A stretch of 50,391 nt of DNA from JBJXHG01 sp046160865 (GTDB lineage: Bacteria; Planctomycetota; UBA1135; GCA-002686595), in contig JBJXHG010000030.1 in assembly GCA_046160865.1 (NCBI GenBank), positions 1 through 50,391 of the forward strand. Reading direction: 5' to 3'. The translations under genes were made by a program, and so were the position numbers. The notes beneath the pieces are model-generated. The model saw only the letters and a program-made list of their open reading frames with translations. It made no database searches and had not been told where the DNA came from. Shown in pieces: positions 38,098 through 45,214 of this stretch. Within the stretch, counting starts at the first letter, position 1. Each line of letters begins with the position of its first letter.

Positions 38098-39090
38098 ATG
38101 CTCGACTCGAACCGAACGCGCGCTCCGTCGTCTGCGACCGATCCCGGCGCGGTGATGCACCGCATCCACGCCACGGTCGACTCGATCCCGCGCGGCTGTG
38201 TCGCGACGTACGGCCAAGTCGCCGCCGAAGCGCTGCTGCCGCGACGCGCGCGCCTCGTCGGTCGCGCACTCCGCGAGTTGCCGAAGGGATCGACACTCGC
38301 ATGGCACCGCGTCGTCGGTGCGGGCGGGCACATTCGCGTCGGCGGAGCTTCGGCCAGCGAGCAGCGACGCCGGCTCGCGAGCGAAGGCGTGCGCGTCGAC
38401 GCACGCGGTCGCATCGACATGAAGCGCTTCGCGTGGACGAGCGCGGAGTCGGAGCATGGCACGCACGCTGAGAAGGCCGTCGTGCCGCCGCGCGCGAAGG
38501 CGACGAGCTTGCTCGCGACGGTCCTCGCCGAGCTCGAGCGTCACGGCCTCTTGCTCCAGCAAGACAAGCAGCTGCCGAACGTCGTGCAGCTCGTGACGGG
38601 CGAGACGTTGCGCTCGTCGTGGTGGAAGCATCCGTGTGCGCACGACGTGTTCCGCGTCCTTGCGGAGCTCGCGGCGCACCGCGACGTGCTGTTCACGAAG
38701 CTCATCGGTGGCAAGGTGACGCTCGTGCACCGGAGTCTCTGGCCCGCGCTCGCCGCGGTCGCGTTGGAGCGCGCGCCATGGCAGACGCGCGGGTTGTCGG
38801 CGGCTGCGAAGCGTTCGATCGCACGCGTCGAGGCCGAGTCGTCGATCGAGGCGAGTGGTGCGGCCGCGAAGGAGCTCGAGCTGCGCTTGCTCGTCGTGTC
38901 GGCGCAGCGTCACACCGAGTCGGGCGAGCACGCGCTCGTGCTCGAGTCGTGGCCGACGTGGACGAAACGAGTGCGCTGTAAGTCGCTGCGCGACGTGGGG
39001 AAGGCGCGCGCGCGCTTGGAAGCCGCCGTCGAGCGACTGGGCGCGGCGAATGCGTCGCTCCCGTGGCATGCGCGGCAGGCTCGCCGATGA
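38098..39090 (+). CDS. Alkyltransferase-like (ATL) domain fused to an uncharacterised domain
   Basis: This is a 330-residue protein. Residues about 20-105 form an MGMT-type domain (VDSIPRGCVATYGQVAAEALLPRRARLVGRALRELP), but the active site reads AWHRV instead of PCHRV, with tryptophan replacing the acceptor cysteine. This is the mark of ATL proteins, which bind O6-alkylguanine without repairing it. Residues about 135-330 (LLATVLAELERHGLLLQQDKQLPNVVQLVTGETLRSSWWKHPCAHDVFRVL, VTLVHRSLWPALAAV, ELELRLLVVSAQRHTESGEHALVLESW) match a family usually seen as a separate uncharacterised protein. Start ATG 38098 or 38155. Confidence 0.82.
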   Translation: MLDSNRTRAPSSATDPGAVMHRIHATVDSIPRGCVATYGQVAAEALLPRRARLVGRALRELPKGSTLAWHRVVGAGGHIRVGGASASEQRRRLASEGVRVDARGRIDMKRFAWTSAESEHGTHAEKAVVPPRAKATSLLATVLAELERHGLLLQQDKQLPNVVQLVTGETLRSSWWKHPCAHDVFRVLAELAAHRDVLFTKLIGGKVTLVHRSLWPALAAVALERAPWQTRGLSAAAKRSIARVEAESSIEASGAAAKELELRLLVVSAQRHTESGEHALVLESWPTWTKRVRCKSLRDVGKARARLEAAVERLGAANASLPWHARQARR

Positions 39091-39098
39091 AAAGAAAA

Positions 39099-39119
39099 GA
39101 GCGCGCTCTGCGCGCGCTC
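39099..39119 (-). terminator. Intrinsic terminator of the radical SAM gene
   Basis: An 8-bp stem (GAGCGCGC / GCGCGCTC) with a 5-nt loop is followed, on the minus strand, by CTTTTCTTTTC. It lies 28 bp past the stop of the radical SAM gene. The T-rich tail overlaps the final codons of the convergent ATL-fusion gene. Confidence 0.8.
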
Positions 39120-39146
39120 GTGTGCATCACCGGCGTTTCGCGCTAT

Positions 39147-40715
39147 CTACGCGTCGACCGCAGGCACGTAGTCCTTCGCGCCCGGCTCCATTTGCCCCGT
39201 CGCGCGCACGTACAAGTCGAAGATCTTCTGCTCGATCGGGAACCTGTAGCGGCCGGTTTTCAGGCGCCAGCCCGCGGACTTGCTGAGCAAGTCGCGCATC
39301 CACTGCGGGCCTTCGGTCACGTGTTTGTCGTAGATCGCGGCGGTGTTGTTGTATAGGCGCCACGTCTCGCGCACGTCCTCCGGCAGCGGCGTGTTGTGCG
39401 AGTTGTACTTGTATTCGAAGCACTTGCCCCACTCGTAGAAGTCCTTGGGGGGCTCGTAGCCGAGCTTGATCGCCGCATCGAAGTCCTCGGTGCCCGGGAT
39501 CGGGCGGAACGGATAGACCTCGGAGCCGGCGATCGGGAAGCGGTGCTTCACCTTCGCGGCTTGCTTGAGCGTCTCGATCATCGATTCGCGCGTCTCGCCC
39601 GGATAGCCAATGATCCAGAACGTGCCCGGCACGATGCCGCGCTTGGCGAGCTTCTCGATCGCCTGCGGAATGTGATCGATGTCGATCTCTTTCTTGATGC
39701 GCTCCTGCATCTCCTTCGTGCCGGTTTCGGCGCCGAGCCAGAGCAGGTGGCACTTCGATTCCTCGAGGAGGTCGAGCGTGTCCTCCTTGTATCGCATGAT
39801 CGTTTCGATCTCGATCGTGCCGTTCCAGTGGATCGGCACCTTCAAGTCGACGAGCGTTTGGCAGAACTCCTTCGTGCGCTTCTCCGCGACGCCCCAGTTC
39901 GCATCTTGGAAGCGCAACACGTCGAACTTGAAGCGCTGTTGCAGCTCCGCGATCTCTTCGGCGAGCTGCTTGCCCGGGATCGCCTTCCAACGGCGGTTCG
40001 TCACGAGCGGTGAGCAGCAGAACGTGCACGGCTCCGGGCAACCGAAGCTCGAGAAGTGGCTGAACGCGCGCGGCGGATTGTCGGGCGTCCAGTGACCGGG
40101 TAGCGGGAAGCGGTGGCGCACCTTGTGGTGCGTCGGCCGCACTTGGATCTCCGCGTAGCGCTCGTACTCGAGCAAGTGCCACGGCACCGGCGCGAATTGA
40201 TCGAAGCCGACGACGGCGCGGTGCTCCGTGTACACCATGCGTCCGTCGCGTTGGATCGCGAGACCGGGCACCTGCGCGAGGTCGACGCCGCTGTCGAGCG
40301 CTTGGACGACTTCGCGGAAGGTGATCTCGCCTTGGCCGATGCCGACCGCGTCGGCGATTCCGCCGTCGAGGTACATCTGCGGGATGACGCTCGGGAACCA
40401 GCCGCCCCAGATGATCGGCAGCTTCGGGTAGCGCTCGCGCACGGCCTTCGCGACCACGTAACCGTCGTAGACCTGGTAACCGAGGATGCACGAGCTCGCG
40501 AAGCACAGCGCGCCGTCGCACGCCTCGACGACCTTCTTCAGGTAGTCGGGCTCGATCATCGCGTCGATCATCACGACCTCGTAGCCGTCCGCGACGGGAC
40601 CGGACGCGATCTGCAGGAGCTCGAGCGGGAGCAAGTCCGCGCTGAACATCTCGCCGCGCGTCGGATCGGCGCGGTGGGGCAGGAAGAGGACGATGCGTTT
40701 CTTGCGGTCGATCAT
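39147..40715 (-). CDS. B12-binding-domain radical SAM protein
   Basis: This is a 522-residue protein. The N-terminal region (about 5-150, VLFLPHRADPTRGE… to GGWFPSVIPQMYLDGGIADAVGIGQGEITFREVV) is the cobalamin-binding fold typical of this enzyme class, without a DxHxxG axial histidine. The radical SAM core begins with CPEPCTFC (Cys226, Cys230, Cys233) and includes LWLGAETGTKEMQERI and GTFWIIGYPGE. A roughly 130-residue C-terminal domain with FYEWGKCFEYKYNSHNTPLPEDV follows. These enzymes commonly methylate or cyclise unactivated carbons, for example in hopanoid or natural-product pathways; the substrate is unknown. Confidence 0.93.
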   Translation of the reverse strand: MIDRKKRIVLFLPHRADPTRGEMFSADLLPLELLQIASGPVADGYEVVMIDAMIEPDYLKKVVEACDGALCFASSCILGYQVYDGYVVAKAVRERYPKLPIIWGGWFPSVIPQMYLDGGIADAVGIGQGEITFREVVQALDSGVDLAQVPGLAIQRDGRMVYTEHRAVVGFDQFAPVPWHLLEYERYAEIQVRPTHHKVRHRFPLPGHWTPDNPPRAFSHFSSFGCPEPCTFCCSPLVTNRRWKAIPGKQLAEEIAELQQRFKFDVLRFQDANWGVAEKRTKEFCQTLVDLKVPIHWNGTIEIETIMRYKEDTLDLLEESKCHLLWLGAETGTKEMQERIKKEIDIDHIPQAIEKLAKRGIVPGTFWIIGYPGETRESMIETLKQAAKVKHRFPIAGSEVYPFRPIPGTEDFDAAIKLGYEPPKDFYEWGKCFEYKYNSHNTPLPEDVRETWRLYNNTAAIYDKHVTEGPQWMRDLLSKSAGWRLKTGRYRFPIEQKIFDLYVRATGQMEPGAKDYVPAVDA

Positions 40716-41009
40716 CGGGTGCGGGGATCGTCGCTCCGTGTGGAGGCGTGGCGTCGGGAGCCCGCGGCGGGCGGGGCTCCGGCTATCGGACCGGTGCTGC
40801 GGATCGCGTGAGCGCTCACCGCATCAGTCTGTCCCGGACTCATCAATTCGTGGCGAAGGGCGTGCGATCGTTCGGTCCGCCGGCATGCCGAGCCGAGCTG
40901 GACGCCGCGGTCCGGATGCAGAGGCGGCCCTTGCCTCGCGATCTGGAGAACGGGCAGGGAAGTCTACACGAAGGGCGCAGACCCGGCAGATGTGCGCGAG
41001 GCGCCCGCC
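40716..41009. other. Intergenic region with a perfect 12-bp palindrome
   Basis: About 294 bp between two minus-strand genes. It contains GTGAGCGCTCAC (40808-40819), a perfect 12-bp palindrome that could be an operator for the radical SAM gene 90 bp away. I see no other gene, RNA or terminator here. Confidence 0.4.
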
Positions 41010-42344
41010 TCATCCTCCGCCGATTCCGCCACGCACCGGACCTCCGAACCCACCCATCGGATTGCCTGGCACGCCCGGCTGCGTGCCCTCTTCTGCTCCG
41101 CCCTTGCCCGGCGGCGCCGGCTTGTAGTTCACGGTGGCCCACGCGCGCCAGGCTTCGTCGAATTCCGCGTAATTCATCTCGAAGCACTCACGGAACTGCG
41201 TGCGCTGGTGCTCGGGCAGGTTGGCGCCGGTCGGAACGCCCTGTGCGTCGGTGCAGCGCTTCATCGCCCACAGGAATTTGCCGAAGCCTTCGGGCTGCGT
41301 CTTCATCAGGTACTCGACCATCGACCACAGCACGAAGTGGTGGTCGAGCTTCAGCTCGGCGTAGCTCTTCAGGCTCACGAGCTCGGCGAGTCGCGGCGCG
41401 TCGCCCTGCGCGAGGATCTTCAGCACCTCCGCTTTCCAGTTGCTCTTGCTCGACACCTGCGGCACGGCGCCCTCACTCGAGTCGAAGCTGTTCGAATCGA
41501 CTTGGATCTCGCGCTCGAACACGTGTGCGAGCCCTTCGTGCAGCCACACCGGCGTGTCGTAGGAGTAGTGCAGCAGGCCGTCGAACAGGTTGTGCGCGAG
41601 GTTGAACGCCAAGTGCCCGTGGAGCGCGAGGTCTTGGCGCAGCGCGCCTTCCTCGGTGTGACAGATGACGCCGATCGAGCCGTGATCGACGTAGTGCCAG
41701 CGCTGGCTGTTCTTCGTCTGCAAGCCGGTGTGCGCGGCCAGGAACTTCGTCTGCAGCGTCGCGTTCGGGAGGAACAGGATCTCGTACTTGCGCTTCATGC
41801 CGAGGTACGGGCCCTCGCCGCGGTAGTCGCCGATGAGCGATTGCGACTTGCCGTCGTTGAACACGAAGTCGTGTCCCGCGATCAGGTCGAGGAAGCGCGC
41901 GTGCAGGTCTTCCGCGCGTTGCGCGAACATGTGCACGCGCAGCCACGGATCGAGCGTCGCGGTCTCGGGCTTCACGTCCGGCAGCATGGTCTGCAGGCGC
42001 GTGAGCTCGGCGATGTAGCGCTTCTTGTCCTCGAACTTGATCTTTCCGATGCCGAGCGCGAGGCCGATCTTGAAGTTTTTCGTCTCGAGCCAATGCACCT
42101 GGACGCCGGTGAGCAGCTCGTCGACCTTGGCCGTGTCGTTCAGCCCGAACTCGAAGCCGCCGTGGTTGACGAGCCCCGCGGCTTCCAGAAGCACGGGATC
42201 GTTGTGGCAGTACGGGCAGTTGACGGGATCGCCCGGCGGCGGCTTCTTCGCCTTCTGCGCGCGCGCCCCCGACGCGAACGACACGACGAACCACAGGGCG
42301 AGCGCGCCGAAGAGCACGCCGCGCGACAGCGTGCGCGGGATCAC
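41010..42344 (-). CDS. Exported CxxC protein with a degenerate peptidase-MA-like region
   Basis: This is a 444-residue protein with a signal peptide (hydrophobic core VLFGALALWFVVSFA), followed by a CPYCHND pair (Cys43, Cys46) that could bind metal. Around residues 243-276, GHLAFNLAHNLFDG…TPVWLHEGLAHVFE aligns with the HExxH…WxxEGLA pattern of MA-type gluzincins, but the first motif is FNLAH, so catalysis is doubtful. The last 30 residues are proline- and glycine-rich (NPMGGFGGPVRGGIGGG). The start is GTG 42344, overlapping the stop of the HEAT gene (GTGA). Third gene of a coupled three-gene operon. Confidence 0.78.
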   Translation of the reverse strand: MIPRTLSRGVLFGALALWFVVSFASGARAQKAKKPPPGDPVNCPYCHNDPVLLEAAGLVNHGGFEFGLNDTAKVDELLTGVQVHWLETKNFKIGLALGIGKIKFEDKKRYIAELTRLQTMLPDVKPETATLDPWLRVHMFAQRAEDLHARFLDLIAGHDFVFNDGKSQSLIGDYRGEGPYLGMKRKYEILFLPNATLQTKFLAAHTGLQTKNSQRWHYVDHGSIGVICHTEEGALRQDLALHGHLAFNLAHNLFDGLLHYSYDTPVWLHEGLAHVFEREIQVDSNSFDSSEGAVPQVSSKSNWKAEVLKILAQGDAPRLAELVSLKSYAELKLDHHFVLWSMVEYLMKTQPEGFGKFLWAMKRCTDAQGVPTGANLPEHQRTQFRECFEMNYAEFDEAWRAWATVNYKPAPPGKGGAEEGTQPGVPGNPMGGFGGPVRGGIGGG

Positions 42345-43231
42345 AGCAGCTTCTCCTTCCACTTCTTCGCGAGCTCGATCGCTTCGAAGACCGGCAGCTG
42401 AGCGAGCGGCGGTTCGCCGTCGACGATGCCGCGCAGCGCGTTGATCGCCGCGACGCGCAGCGAGTTGTCGCTGTCGTCGAGGAACGGCTTCACGAACGCG
42501 ATGGTCGACGAGTCGCCGCAACCGGCGAGCAGATTGAGCGCGGCGACCTTCTCCTTGCGCTGTCCGTCCTTCACGCGCTCCATCACGAAGCGCGACGCTT
42601 CCTCCCCGCGCACGGAGTCGAGCGCGACGCGGATCTCCGGCTCGCGTTTTCCGGTCACATCGAGCGCTGCGGTCCACATTTGCGGGAGCCCTTTGAGCGA
42701 GCCGGCCGCGGTCGCGCAGAGCGCCGCTGCGTACGCTTCGTCCGGGCCGGCCTTGTCGCCGAGCTTCGCGACGCGTGCGAGAGCAGCTTCCGCTGGTGCC
42801 AAGAGCTCCTGGTCGGGGAACGCGGCCGCACGCCACAGCGCGAACGTGCGCGTGAGCGCCGACTTGTCGTCGAACTCCTTCGCGAGCAGCCGCGTCTGCG
42901 CGGCGTCCGTCGTCACGAGCAGCACCTCGTGCAGCCGTTCGCGCGCCGCGTCGTCGCGTTCTTTGCCGTAGCGATCGAGCAGGAACGGCACCGCGCTCGC
43001 GCCGGCGGCTTCGAGCGCCGCGCGCGCTTGGCGCTCCATCTCCGGCAGTCGCGCCTTGACGAGCCGCTCGATGTCGGTGAGCAGCACGTCCTTGTCCGCG
43101 GGCTTCGGCCACGCGGCGAGCCGCTCGACCGCGGCGGGTGATTTCTCCTGCGCGGCGACGGGTGCAGTGCGCGCGTGCGTGGCGTCCGCGAGTGCGGGTA
43201 ACACGAGGGCGAGGGCGAGGACGATCTTCAC
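42341..43231 (-). CDS. Exported HEAT-repeat-like protein
   Basis: This 296-residue protein has a signal peptide (KIVLALALVLPALADATHA) and an all-helical body with repeated 30-40-residue units such as SAVPFLLDRYGKERDDAARERLHEVLL, DKSALTRTFALWRAAA and FLDDSDNSLRVAAINALRGIVDG, typical of HEAT/armadillo-like repeats. It probably serves as a periplasmic binding scaffold. The start codon is GTG 43231, which overlaps the stop of the upstream lipoprotein gene (GTGA), and its stop overlaps the start of the next gene. This coupling suggests one periplasmic complex. Confidence 0.85.
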   Translation of the reverse strand: MKIVLALALVLPALADATHARTAPVAAQEKSPAAVERLAAWPKPADKDVLLTDIERLVKARLPEMERQARAALEAAGASAVPFLLDRYGKERDDAARERLHEVLLVTTDAAQTRLLAKEFDDKSALTRTFALWRAAAFPDQELLAPAEAALARVAKLGDKAGPDEAYAAALCATAAGSLKGLPQMWTAALDVTGKREPEIRVALDSVRGEEASRFVMERVKDGQRKEKVAALNLLAGCGDSSTIAFVKPFLDDSDNSLRVAAINALRGIVDGEPPLAQLPVFEAIELAKKWKEKLL

Positions 43232-44010
43232 GGGGTTCCTCCGCGGAAGCGGTACTGCATCTCGGTCGGCACGAAGTCACGCCAACTCTCGTCGACGAAG
43301 GTCAGGCGGGATCGCTCGAGGGTCTCTGCGAGCGCGGATTGTCCCGCGTTCGGATCCAAGTAGCCGAAGTCGTAGGCGGCGATCGTGAACGACGTGTCCA
43401 GCGGTGTGCGCGCAGGCGGGCGAGCGGTGATCGAGAACACGTGGAAGGCGCCCGGACTTTCGACGACTGCGCTCCATGTGTTCATCGGCATGTCGAACGC
43501 TGTGCGCCACACGCCGAGGCCGATCGCTCGCCACGCGCCTTCGCGCGTCGACGGAGCGTTTTCCGCGGGAGTCCCACCGGAAACCAGCAGCGCGCGCGCT
43601 TCCTCGGCTTGCCGCTTGGCGGCCGCGCGCCGATCGGGCTCGCTCGCGCGGGCGGCCGCGAGCGGCAGCACCTGCTGGGTCAGCGCGAGCCGCCGCAGTT
43701 GTGGCAGCGTGAACTGCGGTTCGAGCATCGCGAACCAGCCTGCGACTTCGTCGACTTCCTCGAGCGTGATCGCCTGGTCATCCACGGCGAGCACGGTACC
43801 CGTCGGCCAAGTAGGCGTGGGCGCGGCCGGCTCGCTGCACGCGGGCAGGGCGAGCAGCAACACCGCGGCGGAGCGTGTGAGCGTGCATTTCTCTCCGCGT
43901 GCTGCCGTCGCCGATTCCGATCCAACGACGCCGCTCCGCGCGCGTTGGCGCGACCACAGCAGGCCGTCGTGAGCAACGGAGGCTCGGGTGGAGGCGACGG
44001 ACGCGCGCAT
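43228..44010 (-). CDS. Putative lipoprotein with SurA-N-like region; 5' end within a repeat
   Basis: The well-supported part starts near 43890 with a lipoprotein-like signal (TLTRSAAVLLLALPAC), then GTVLAVDDQAITLEEVDEVAGWFAMLEPQF, resembling the N-terminal chaperone region of SurA/PpiC proteins but without the PPIase domain. The C-terminal half (RTAFDMPMNTWSAVVESPGAFHVFSITARPP) is compatible with a small domain of that family. No ATG or GTG precedes the signal peptide at a normal distance. In-frame starts lie at 43863 (GTG, inside the hydrophobic core) and 44010 (ATG, across a repeat copy). The repeat may have replaced the original start. First gene of the operon. Confidence 0.6.
   Translation of the reverse strand: MRASVASTRASVAHDGLLWSRQRARSGVVGSESATAARGEKCTLTRSAAVLLLALPACSEPAAPTPTWPTGTVLAVDDQAITLEEVDEVAGWFAMLEPQFTLPQLRRLALTQQVLPLAAARASEPDRRAAAKRQAEEARALLVSGGTPAENAPSTREGAWRAIGLGVWRTAFDMPMNTWSAVVESPGAFHVFSITARPPARTPLDTSFTIAAYDFGYLDPNAGQSALAETLERSRLTFVDESWRDFVPTEMQYRFRGGTP
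43884..43975. repeat. Shortened reverse-orientation repeat copy (copy E)
   Basis: It starts with GTGCATTTCTC (arm-like) and contains GATTCCGATCCAAC and ACGCCGCTCCG, which on the other strand match GGAGCGGCGTTGTTGGATCG of copy D. It ends near GCGCGACCAC. The order corresponds to the left half of copy D plus a right end, as if internally deleted. It covers the 5' region of the lipoprotein gene. Confidence 0.6.
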
Positions 44011-44076
44011 CGAGGAACCTATCTGGGACACCCGCGGGAGTTACGGCGACCGCAGCGAGCAGGCTCCCGCGGCGGG

Positions 44077-44802
44077 TCAGTTCCCGCTCGCGTCCTCGCG
44101 CGGCGCGTCGAAGCAGCCCACGAACTTGAGCGTGTTGTCCACGACGAAGCGGTACGTGGCGAGGATGTTCTGCTCGATCGGCTCGAGGCCGCCCGCGACG
44201 AGGACCTGGCCGAAGCTCGCCTGGTTCTCGATGTACAAGGAACGCGGGTCGTTGTTGAACGACTCGATCTTCAGCATGAACAGGTTCGCGTTGTTCTCGT
44301 CGGGCGGGAACACCATGCGGTAGCCGTAGAGCTGCGCGTCGCGACCGAAGGCGCGCGGCTCGTCGTCGAAGCCGAACATGCCTTGCTTCAGGTACGTGCG
44401 GCTGTCGGAGAACGAGCGCGGGTTCACGAGCGTCCGCACCGTGACGTGCTGGGCGGTGAACACCTGGATGTTGCGCAGCTCGCTGACTTGGTCCGAGATC
44501 GCGCGCACGCGCCCCGCGAAGTCGTCGTAGGTGAGGCTCGACAGCTCCTCGCGGAACTGGAACCGGTCGGCCAAGAACGCGGCGTAGGAGTTTGCGCCGG
44601 GTTGGGCGACGGGATTGCTGAGCACGGCACCGGCGGGCGTCACCGCGAAGCTCGTGTACGCCGGCTCCGGCGCCTGGAACATCTGGTTGTGCAGGCGCTG
44701 GATCGCCGCTGCGTCCGGTTGGACGGGCGGATGGAAGAGATCGCAGTGCAGCGCGATCGTCCGCGGGGTGTAGAGCATCGGGCGCGACCGGTTGGGTTTC
44801 AC
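44077..44802 (-). CDS. Conserved protein of unknown function, 241 aa
   Basis: This is a soluble protein of 241 residues without signal or membrane segments. Regions that look structured are TIALHCDLFHPPVQPD near the N-terminus, NQMFQAPEPAYTSFAV, QFREELSSLTYDDFAGRVRAISDQV and a C-terminal EQNILATYRFVVDNTLKFVGCFDAP. Alternating hydrophobic residues suggest an alpha/beta protein. I do not recognise the family with confidence. It has no clear operon partner: the next minus-strand gene starts about 66 bp or more downstream. The ATG at 44802 is the only good start. Confidence 0.7.
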   Translation of the reverse strand: MKPNRSRPMLYTPRTIALHCDLFHPPVQPDAAAIQRLHNQMFQAPEPAYTSFAVTPAGAVLSNPVAQPGANSYAAFLADRFQFREELSSLTYDDFAGRVRAISDQVSELRNIQVFTAQHVTVRTLVNPRSFSDSRTYLKQGMFGFDDEPRAFGRDAQLYGYRMVFPPDENNANLFMLKIESFNNDPRSLYIENQASFGQVLVAGGLEPIEQNILATYRFVVDNTLKFVGCFDAPREDASGN

Positions 44803-45141
44803 GGCGAAGGTCCGTCCACGGCGATGAGGGTGTCGATGGTGGGGATCACGGCGAGAGTCGAGCGTCGACCAGGTTAGCCGAAAGGCGCTGCCGCCATCCG
44901 CGCTCGCAGGGAACCTGGGGCTCGAAAGGCGCGTCCACGAGCTTCCGCCACGAGGGCGAGTGGGCCGAGCGGAGGCGCGCCTCCTCTAATCCATTGCGGC
45001 GCGGGCTGCATCCCGGCTCGTCGCGTGTCGGGCTCGCCGCTGCGCGACATCGTTCCGTCAGGCGGCGCGAACGGCATGTCCGAGGTCATTCCGCCGTCCT
45101 CTAAACGCAAAAATCCCTTCACGCGCTCGCGGGTGTGCCCG
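44803..45141. other. Divergent intergenic region with no gene
   Basis: About 340 bp between the 241-aa gene and the promoter of the SurA/PpiC-like gene. It has CCCTTCACG around 45112-45121 as a possible -35 area, but no coding sequence or inverted-repeat element of the family seen elsewhere. Confidence 0.4.
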
Positions 45142-45147
45142 TAGGCT
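45142..45147 (+). promoter_or_regulatory. Candidate -10 box of the SurA/PpiC-like gene
   Basis: TAGGCT lies 68 bp before the ATG at 45215, with TTCACG about 18 bp upstream as a possible -35. It matches the TAnnCT pattern of other genes in the window. Confidence 0.45.
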
Positions 45148-45214
45148 GGCCCTCCCAAAAACCCGGCCGGCAAGCCGGAAACCGCGCTCGCGCGTGTTCT
45201 GCGAGACGATCCCC

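Noticed and set aside
44077..44802. Assigning the 241-aa protein to the TIGR04255 sporadically distributed family
   Set aside because: Size and general alpha/beta character fit, but I could not see diagnostic motifs, so it is left as unknown.
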